Origin: Lentisphaerota bacterium
Lineage (GTDB): Bacteria; Verrucomicrobiota; Lentisphaeria; Oligosphaerales; PUNB01
Assembly (NCBI GenBank): GCA_003552565.1
Contig: PUNB01000191.1
Coordinates: 1 to 5,779, forward strand
DNA: 5,779 bases
Direction: 5' to 3'
This document shows positions 1 to 5,779 of this stretch, one piece after another. The notes below the pieces were generated by a model that was not told where the DNA came from, ran no database searches, and worked only from the letters and a program-made list of their open reading frames with translations. Each line of letters begins with the position of its first letter. Within the stretch, counting starts at the first letter, position 1. Both the position numbers and the translations under genes were made by a program.

Positions 1-2922
1 CAATGCTCCGCCTTTATCAGCAGCGACATCAAAAACGCCTCTCATGAAAACATCCCTGCTTCCGACATTATCGCCGGCCTGGTCTATTCCATCTGCATGA
101 ACTACTGCAATCGGGTAAAAGGCGCCCGACAGGCGGGGAAAAAGATTTTCATGCAGGGCGGTGTCTGTTACAACCGGGCCGTTCCCATGGCCATGGCCAA
201 TTTGATCAAAAAACCGATAGTGGTACCGCCTGAACCCGGACTGATGGGAGCTTTCGGCGTGGCTCTGGAGGTAAAGAAAAGGCTCGGCCAGGGTCTCCTG
301 CAGGAAGCCTCCTTCAGCCTCTCCCAGCTGGAGCGGCGGGAGATTGAAGCAACCGCCCCATTCCAGTGTCGGGGCGGCAGTGAAAAGTGCGACCGCGGCT
401 GCTGGATCAATGTGTACCAAGTGAACGGCAAAAAGTACCCCTTCGGCGGCATCTGCAACAAATACTACAACCAGCGACACAACCTGCAGGTGAACAGCGC
501 CGACAGGAACTGGGTGAATAGTCGACAGGAACTGGTTTTCGCCAAGGCCAAAACGCTCGAAACCCCAAAAAACGGAAATGAAAATTCCCCGACTGTCGGC
601 ATCAACCGTTCTTTCCAGGTGAACACTTTTTATCCGCTCTATCATACGTTCTTTCAGGAACTGGGATTCCGGGTTGTGCTTTCCGAACATCCCGCTCCGG
701 AAGGAGTGCGGAAGATCCAGTCCTCATTCTGTTATCCGGCCGAACTGGCGCACGGTTTTTTTCAAGATCTGCTCGACAAGCATCCAGACATCATATTCAT
801 GCCGGCAACTTCCCGCCTGCCGCTGGAATTCCCCACCAGTGGAAAAATCCTCCGGGATCAATGCTCCTGCGTGATTATGGGCGGTGAGCCATATTATCTG
901 CGAAGCGCCTTTACAATTCCAGAAGATATCAAGCTTATCAGCCCGGTACTGGATTTCAAGCGAGGGCTGGAATCCCAGAAAGAAGTTTTCGTCGACATAG
1001 CGCACGAGGCCGGCTGTCATGACCGGCAAGCAGCGGAACAGGCTTATGACCGGGCGGTGGAGGCACAGAAAGATTTTTTCCAGTCTCGACGGCGGCTGGG
1101 ACAACAGGCTTTGGCCCAGCTGGAAAAAGATCCTGAAAGCATCGGCATCGTTCTCTTCGGACGATCCTACAACGCCTTCAGCAATTTCGCCAATCTAGGC
1201 ATTCCCCATAAATTCGCTTCCCGCGGAATTCATATTATTCCCTATGACACTCTGCCGTTCCAGGACCAGCCCCTGGAACAGGCTATGAACTGGGCCAGCG
1301 GTGAAGAATTACTGAGGGCCGCCCGTCTGGTGCGCGACAATCAGCAATTGTTCGGCACCTACATCACCAATTTCAGCTGCGGCCCCGACTCCTTTCTAAT
1401 CGGCTACTTTCGAGAAATCATGCAAGAAAAACCTTCTCTCACACTGGAGCTTGACAGCCACAGCGCCGACGCCGGCATAGACACTCGCGTGGAAGCTTTT
1501 CTGGATATCGTTGAACGTTACCGCGCACTGAACCTGCTTAATGAAGAAAATTCCCGTAACATCCAGCTGGGCGAAACTTTCTCCCGGGGACGCCGTCTTT
1601 ACTGCCGCACTTCCGACAACCGGGAACTGGCTCTAACCGACCCCGGTGTGCGGGTGCTGTTTCCCTCGATGGGCAGTTACAGTTCCAGAGCCATCGCCGC
1701 GGCCTTCCAGGGGTTCGGCATTCAGGCGCAGGCGGCGCCGGTGCCCGGATTCGACACTCTGATGCGGGGCCGCGGTCAATGCTCCTGCAAAGAATGCCTG
1801 CCTCTGCTTCTAACCACCGGCAGCTTGCTTGAATATCTGGAAAACGATCAACGACGGAAGGATGAATTTCTGCTTTACTTTATGCCGACCTGCGGCGGCA
1901 ACTGTCGTTTCCCCCAATACTCTGTTTTCCTCAATCAACTGATTCGCAAACATCAGATTCCCAATGTTTCTCTCCTCACTCTAAGCAGTGAAAACAGCTA
2001 CGGCGGCCTCAGCGCCAGACAGATGCTCAATATACTGCGTGGTGTCATAGCCGCCGATATCTTCGATGATGTTCGCAACACCTTGTTTGTCATCGCCTGT
2101 AATCGAGAACAGGCAATGGGGCGGGTGGAAGAAGAATGGTGTAAAATACTCGAATCCTTGAGCCGCGGGGGCAATGGCTTTTATCGGCAATTGCGCAGGT
2201 CGGCGCGGAATTTGCGCGACATTCCTCTTCGATATCCGTTAAGCGACGCAAAATCGGTAATGTTAACCGGAGAGATTTATGTGCGACGGGACGAGTTTTC
2301 CTGTCAGAATCTGCTGGAACTGCTGGCCCGTCACGACATCATCGTCAAGCGGGCGCCCACCTTGGAATGGCTGCACTACATAGACTTTGTCGTCGCCCGC
2401 GACCCGCAGGAATCCTTGAAAACCGTGCGGGACAAGCTGGAATTCCGAGCCAAACAACTTATTCAAAACCATCTGGAACGCCGGATTAAAAAGATTATGG
2501 CGACTTCAGAACTTTATCACCCGGAAATACTGGATGTCAAAACCACCTTAAATTACGGCGGCAGGTTCGTCGACTACCAGTTGAGCGGCGGGGAAACGGT
2601 TCTGGGAGTCGGCGGTTATTTCAAGGACATCATAGATCACACTGACGGAGTTTTATCGGTGGGTCCTTTCGGCTGTATGCCGACCAGGGTCACTGAAGCC
2701 ATACTCAAACAAGAATCGACCGTGGCCAATAAAGAACAGGTAACCGGCCGCGAACTGCCGGAAGAATTCAAGGAACTGGAAAAACTGCCGTTTTTATCAA
2801 TCGAATCTGACGGCAACCCGTTTCCCCAGATTATTGAAACCAGGATTGAGTCATTCGCTTTGCAGGTTAATCGGCTGGCGGAATTAAAACGAAAAAACCG
2901 CCCGGCAAAAAAGCCCGCTTAA
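1..2922 (+). CDS. Fused acyl-CoA dehydratase activase / 2-hydroxyacyl-CoA dehydratase-type protein, 5'-truncated by window
   Basis: The reading frame is open from base 1 to TAA at 2920-2922. The in-frame ATG at 97 lies inside a conserved domain, so it is not the start. Residue numbers below count from base 1. Residues 1-90 are the end of a BadF/BadG/BcrA/BcrD ATPase domain: C2 in a CSAFISSD motif (equivalent to the second Fe-S cluster cysteine of HgdC), QGGV at 52-55, and GAFGVAL at 83-89. Next is a four-cysteine segment (C123, C130, C134, C152). DUF2229/HgdB-like modules start near residue 198 (VGINRSF). They contain FCYP (C244), GRSYN (387-391), NFSCGPDSF (C460), LELDSHSADAGIDTR (482-496), KECLP (C599), NCRF (C635), GEIYVR (757-762), GPFGCMP (C892) and ESDGNPFPQ (935-943). 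The tail is basic (KRKNRPAKKPA). In relatives the activator hydrolyses ATP to drive single-electron transfer to an Fe-S dehydratase or reductase component; here both are on one chain. Family members are about 1,400 residues, so some 400 or more are missing upstream. The family call is firm. The substrate is unknown, and it need not be 2-hydroxyglutaryl-CoA. Confidence 0.93.
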   Translation, partial: QCSAFISSDIKNASHENIPASDIIAGLVYSICMNYCNRVKGARQAGKKIFMQGGVCYNRAVPMAMANLIKKPIVVPPEPGLMGAFGVALEVKKRLGQGLLQEASFSLSQLERREIEATAPFQCRGGSEKCDRGCWINVYQVNGKKYPFGGICNKYYNQRHNLQVNSADRNWVNSRQELVFAKAKTLETPKNGNENSPTVGINRSFQVNTFYPLYHTFFQELGFRVVLSEHPAPEGVRKIQSSFCYPAELAHGFFQDLLDKHPDIIFMPATSRLPLEFPTSGKILRDQCSCVIMGGEPYYLRSAFTIPEDIKLISPVLDFKRGLESQKEVFVDIAHEAGCHDRQAAEQAYDRAVEAQKDFFQSRRRLGQQALAQLEKDPESIGIVLFGRSYNAFSNFANLGIPHKFASRGIHIIPYDTLPFQDQPLEQAMNWASGEELLRAARLVRDNQQLFGTYITNFSCGPDSFLIGYFREIMQEKPSLTLELDSHSADAGIDTRVEAFLDIVERYRALNLLNEENSRNIQLGETFSRGRRLYCRTSDNRELALTDPGVRVLFPSMGSYSSRAIAAAFQGFGIQAQAAPVPGFDTLMRGRGQCSCKECLPLLLTTGSLLEYLENDQRRKDEFLLYFMPTCGGNCRFPQYSVFLNQLIRKHQIPNVSLLTLSSENSYGGLSARQMLNILRGVIAADIFDDVRNTLFVIACNREQAMGRVEEEWCKILESLSRGGNGFYRQLRRSARNLRDIPLRYPLSDAKSVMLTGEIYVRRDEFSCQNLLELLARHDIIVKRAPTLEWLHYIDFVVARDPQESLKTVRDKLEFRAKQLIQNHLERRIKKIMATSELYHPEILDVKTTLNYGGRFVDYQLSGGETVLGVGGYFKDIIDHTDGVLSVGPFGCMPTRVTEAILKQESTVANKEQVTGRELPEEFKELEKLPFLSIESDGNPFPQIIETRIESFALQVNRLAELKRKNRPAKKPA
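367..456 (+). other. Four-cysteine segment between the ATPase and dehydratase-type modules
   Basis: Within the activase fusion, cysteine codons at 367, 388, 400 and 454 give the spacing C-x6-C-x3-C-x17-C, with the third cysteine followed by a WINVYQVNGKKYPFGG strand-like stretch and then ICNKYYN. Fused activases usually carry a CxxCxxxC...GNRC-type segment here, which looks like a small zinc or Fe-S site. The arrangement is kept, but the first spacing is longer (x6 rather than x2) and GNRC is replaced by GGIC. Metal binding is inferred from the cysteine pattern only. Confidence 0.6.
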
Positions 2923-3111
2923 GGGTTGACGATAGCGGGGACGAGAACGGATTACGAATAAAGCGCATCCCAATCGTCCACCGGTGCTTCCGCCTCGGTC
3001 TATCCGGCGCATTGCATCAGAGACGGGGCTTGTGTGGGACACCGCATATCAGGGTTCGCCGTTCAACACTTAATGGATTCAAGCTCTGGACAAAGTTATT
3101 CGGTCATCCCA
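2923..3111. other. Spacer between convergent genes, no recognisable element
   Basis: This 189-bp stretch lies between the stop codons of two converging genes, so no promoter is expected. I looked for bidirectional terminators and found no GC-rich hairpin followed by a T run on either strand. The best inverted repeats are very short: CCCGCT (2914-2919) with AGCGGG (2934-2939), and GTGT-GGG-ACAC (3032-3042). Neither has a poly-T tail. CACCGGTG at 2979-2986 is an 8-bp palindrome without a loop. No tRNA, small ORF with support, or repeat was seen. Confidence 0.6.
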
Positions 3112-5779
3112 TCACTCCGCTTGAGCGGCCATCATTTCATCAATATCATTGAGCAGTGCCTCCGCCTCATCCACCAGATCCAATTCGTCTTCTTCCGCGG
3201 CTCTCCGCCGCGCGTTTTCCAAAGCCTCCTGGGCTTCGTTCAACCGCTGCTGCTGTATATACACCTTGCCCAGGTTCAAATAGGCACTCGGCAGTTGTTT
3301 CAGCCGCAGAGAACGTTCCAGGCTGGTCACCGCATAAGAAAGCAGATCGGCTTTGTACTGAGTGTAGCCTAAAGTATCGAGAATATTGGCCCGAAGTTCG
3401 GCTAGTTCTTCCGTTCTGGCAACATTTTCCAAAGCTTGCTCGGCCAATTCAACGGCTTGAAATGGCGTCTCCCCCAATTTGGCCATTTTATAAGCAAGGT
3501 TGTTCAGTACAATCGGATTGTTCGGTTCGATCTCCCGAGCTTCCTCAAGCACTTCAACGGCCCGATCAGAACGCCCATCCTCGCCCAAAACCGCTGACAA
3601 AAGCAGCAATGTGCGCAAGTATAGGGGATTATCCGCGTCATATTGCCGACGCAGCGACTCCAGCCGGGTGAGCGAATCCTGAAAATCTCCGCGATCAAAT
3701 GCGTCCATGGCAATAAAGAAGTCCATCAGATTATGCTGGTCATAAGGTTCGGCCATGGAATACAAGTCCTGATGGTTATCCCGAGGAACAACCCGACGAG
3801 CTTCTTCCATTATTTGCAATTGCTGATTGAGCTGTCCCTCCATGACCACGAAAGCCTCAATAAAACTCATCATAGCATCATCCATTTTATCCAATGCGGC
3901 CGAAGCGCGAGCGTAAGTCAGATTCATGGATGGATGCCTCTGAACTTGCTCGGAGGCTTGCTGGTAAAGCTGGACCGCTTCCTCGTATTGTTCCAGAGAC
4001 AAGAGAAAGTTCATATATTCAATCAGGACTCCCGCGTCACCGGGGACTTTCCCGGAAATATCAGTGAAATATTCCAGCGCCTGTTCAACTTCGCCCTGTT
4101 CCCGAGCCATTCGGGCCCGCCACAGAACCGCCAGCAGAGCCGCCTGACTGTGCGGCTCCGCGGCCATTTCCTCCCAGCGTTCCAAATGATCCCGCAGCTG
4201 ACTGTAATCCTCCCGCTCCAGATAAATCCGCGCTAAATTGTCATAATGCTCATTATTCCACGGCTGCTCTTCAATCAACCGGGCAAAATGTTCCTCGGCC
4301 TCTTCCAGCTCCCCCTTCTGCCGCAGCCGCATTGCCAGCAGCCGTCGGGCCTGGGAATACTCAGGCTCGGCCTGTAAAGCCATGCGCAATTCATCCGTCA
4401 CGGAGTCATCACTGCCTGCCAAATGCGGGTTTTGCAGCCACAGCTGGGCCCGCCACAGATAAGTCTGGGCGAAACCGGGGAATTTATCGCTCACTTCATC
4501 CAGCGTTTCCAAAGCTTCTTCAGGCTCGTCGTTCGCCCACTGAGTCCGCGCCAGCAGCAATCCGGCCTGGGCGCTCATACCTTGGTTCCGCAAAAACGTC
4601 TCGACACGGTTACGGGCTTCCCGCACCTCACCCAATTCCAGCTGCGCCTCCGCCATTGAAAGCAGCCAGCGGGGGGCACCGGTGTTTTCATGCAAGTCGG
4701 AATAGATACTCAACGCTTCTCCTGGATGTCCTTGTCGCAAGCGCAAATCGGCAAGATAAGCCGTGGCCGCCGGATTTTCCGGCTCCTCCAGCTTTTGGCC
4801 GCGTTCAATCGCCTCCATAACTTCATCTTGACCGGCGCCTACATTAATCAGAAAATCAGCGTAACGGATCCAGGCCTGAACCCCGAGATGATCACCTTGA
4901 GCCTGCATGAAAGATTCCAGCTTCTGTTTACCCGCACCCGGTTCTCCGGTCAATGCCCGCAGACGAGCGGCGAGGAACACAACATCCGCGTCCTGCGGCC
5001 TTATCCGGCGCAGACGCTGCAGCTGCAGTTCCGCCTCTTCAAAACGTCCCTGCTGTAAATACAGCTCGGCTATCCGCAGCTGATTGCTCCAGTCGTCCGG
5101 CTGATTCTGAGCTAACCGCAAACGCATTTCCAAAGCCTGTTCCCCCCCGCCCTCGAATTGTTCCAGACGATGGAGGAATTCCTGAATCAACTGACTGTCG
5201 TTCGGCGCCAGCCGCAACGCATGCTGCATATAACTCATTGCCTGACGACGCAATCCGCGAGTGGCGGCTACATCAATCAACTGCCGTACAGCGCCGAAAT
5301 CTTCCGGTCGCCGCTGTAACGCCCGCTCTAGAGATGCCTGAGCATCGCTGAGAGAGCCTTGCTGAATTTGCGCCTGCGCCATCAGGTAAAGTGTCTCAGA
5401 GTCAGCTCTGCCTTCATCATCAATGCGCCGCAGGCGGAAATACGCTTCAGAATAATCATCTTCGGCCAGATCAACGCGAGCTTTGAGTTTCTCGCTCCAT
5501 CGTTCACCCTCCGGCAGAGCCGCGGCTTCTTCAGCGATCTCCCTGGCCCGCTGATAGTCTTCCTCGAAAAAAGCCAAATTGAATTTCAAAGACAGCACTC
5601 TCCGGTCATTTGAATATGTTTCTTCCAGCTTCCGCAAGGTCTCTTCCGCCTGATCTTCTTCTCCGACATGGCGCAAAAACTGGTATAGATCAATTTTCCT
5701 CTGAATATCATCCGGCTGCAGCGCCAATTGAATTAAATTTCCCGCCTGCCGCCGCCATTCCGCTTCCCCGGCGGCCGCC
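3112..5779 (-). CDS. Large tetratricopeptide-repeat (TPR) protein, N-terminus outside window
   Basis: The minus-strand frame is open from the right edge (first full codon ends at 5778) to TGA at 3114-3112, giving 888 visible residues. A TTG at 5727 could be taken as a start, but the 17 codons before it (AAAGEAEWRRQAGNLIQ) run smoothly into the first helix, so the gene very likely begins beyond the window. I can divide the sequence into about 24 units of 32-42 residues with TPR spacing: a small or aromatic residue in helix A, alanine near positions 20 and 27, and proline at the end. Clear units include SETLYLMAQAQIQQGSLSDA, NQLRIAELYLQQGRFEEAEL and, near the C-terminus, PIVLNNLAYKMAKLGE, NILDTLGYTQYKADLLSYA and AYLNLGKVYIQQQRLNEAQ. 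The protein is rich in Glu, Gln, Arg, Leu and Ala, and has no cysteine. No membrane segment or catalytic motif is visible. TPR solenoids act as protein-binding scaffolds; the partner is unknown. A secretion signal or enzyme domain could lie in the missing N-terminus. Confidence 0.9.
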   Translation of the reverse strand, partial: AAAGEAEWRRQAGNLIQLALQPDDIQRKIDLYQFLRHVGEEDQAEETLRKLEETYSNDRRVLSLKFNLAFFEEDYQRAREIAEEAAALPEGERWSEKLKARVDLAEDDYSEAYFRLRRIDDEGRADSETLYLMAQAQIQQGSLSDAQASLERALQRRPEDFGAVRQLIDVAATRGLRRQAMSYMQHALRLAPNDSQLIQEFLHRLEQFEGGGEQALEMRLRLAQNQPDDWSNQLRIAELYLQQGRFEEAELQLQRLRRIRPQDADVVFLAARLRALTGEPGAGKQKLESFMQAQGDHLGVQAWIRYADFLINVGAGQDEVMEAIERGQKLEEPENPAATAYLADLRLRQGHPGEALSIYSDLHENTGAPRWLLSMAEAQLELGEVREARNRVETFLRNQGMSAQAGLLLARTQWANDEPEEALETLDEVSDKFPGFAQTYLWRAQLWLQNPHLAGSDDSVTDELRMALQAEPEYSQARRLLAMRLRQKGELEEAEEHFARLIEEQPWNNEHYDNLARIYLEREDYSQLRDHLERWEEMAAEPHSQAALLAVLWRARMAREQGEVEQALEYFTDISGKVPGDAGVLIEYMNFLLSLEQYEEAVQLYQQASEQVQRHPSMNLTYARASAALDKMDDAMMSFIEAFVVMEGQLNQQLQIMEEARRVVPRDNHQDLYSMAEPYDQHNLMDFFIAMDAFDRGDFQDSLTRLESLRRQYDADNPLYLRTLLLLSAVLGEDGRSDRAVEVLEEAREIEPNNPIVLNNLAYKMAKLGETPFQAVELAEQALENVARTEELAELRANILDTLGYTQYKADLLSYAVTSLERSLRLKQLPSAYLNLGKVYIQQQRLNEAQEALENARRRAAEEDELDLVDEAEALLNDIDEMMAAQAE
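3142..3535 (-). other. C-terminal block of three canonical TPR units
   Basis: Within the TPR gene, the last roughly 130 residues hold the units closest to consensus. The order is PNNPIVLNNLAYKMAKLGE, then ANILDTLGYTQYKADLLSYAVTSLERSLRL, then SAYLNLGKVYIQQQRLNEAQEALENA. An acidic tail follows and ends in NDIDEMMAAQAE. The NNLAY...LDTLGY...YLNLG succession is a common way for long bacterial TPR solenoids to end, including those of PEP-CTERM-type and planctomycete-type proteins. The acidic last helix probably caps the solenoid. This part is the most likely ligand-binding groove, by inference only. Confidence 0.7.

Noticed and set aside
97..99. ATG as the start of the activase gene
   Set aside because: The frame is open upstream to base 1 and encodes conserved ATPase-domain residues (CSAFISSD), so this is an internal Met.
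724..1104. Minus-strand open frame opposite the activase
   Set aside because: It overlaps a strongly conserved domain on the plus strand and has no protein-like motifs of its own.
2914..2939. CCCGCT/AGCGGG inverted repeat across the activase stop codon as a terminator
   Set aside because: The stem is only 6 bp with a 14-nt loop and no T run follows on either side; this is expected by chance.
3156..4236. Long plus-strand open frames opposite the TPR gene (3156-3671, 3643-4236)
   Set aside because: They have no recognisable domains or family motifs. They are antisense shadows of the repeat-rich coding sequence, which is clearly a TPR protein on the minus strand.
5725..5727. TTG as the start of the TPR gene
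   Set aside because: The frame continues to the window edge with helix-like sequence that fits the first repeat, so the true start is beyond the window.
5771..5778. GCGGCCGC at the right edge as a cloning or linker junction
   Set aside because: It sits within an open alanine-rich coding stretch in frame with the TPR protein, so it is plausibly native sequence.

Overview
The window holds two large protein-coding genes, both cut off by the window edges. They point toward each other and are separated by a short spacer of about 190 bp. No RNA gene, mobile element, CRISPR array or long repeat was found.

Left half (1-2922, plus strand): the C-terminal 973 residues of a very large fused 2-hydroxyacyl-CoA dehydratase-type protein. 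It begins in the ATPase (activator, HgdC/BadF/BcrA-like) module. A four-cysteine segment follows, then the DUF2229/HgdB-like dehydratase-type modules (COG3580/COG3581 type). Such fusions are known mostly from strict or facultative anaerobes, and their physiological substrate is generally not established. This copy has 23 cysteines in the visible part, several at positions I do not recall as family-conserved.

Right half (5779-3112, minus strand): the C-terminal 888 residues of a long tetratricopeptide-repeat (TPR) protein. About two dozen helical repeats fill nearly the whole visible length, and there is not one cysteine. It is probably a scaffold or protein-interaction solenoid. Its N-terminus, which would show any signal peptide or extra domain, lies outside the window.

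The oxygen-sensitive Fe-S activase suggests an anaerobic bacterium. Moderate GC content and the style of the TPR protein would fit a PVC-group (Planctomycetes/Kiritimatiellae-like) or deltaproteobacterial-type genome, but this is a low-confidence guess. The two genes converge, so they are not in one operon and nothing in the sequence links their functions. I see no convincing case for a new multi-gene system here. The most unusual feature is the cysteine pattern of the activase fusion.
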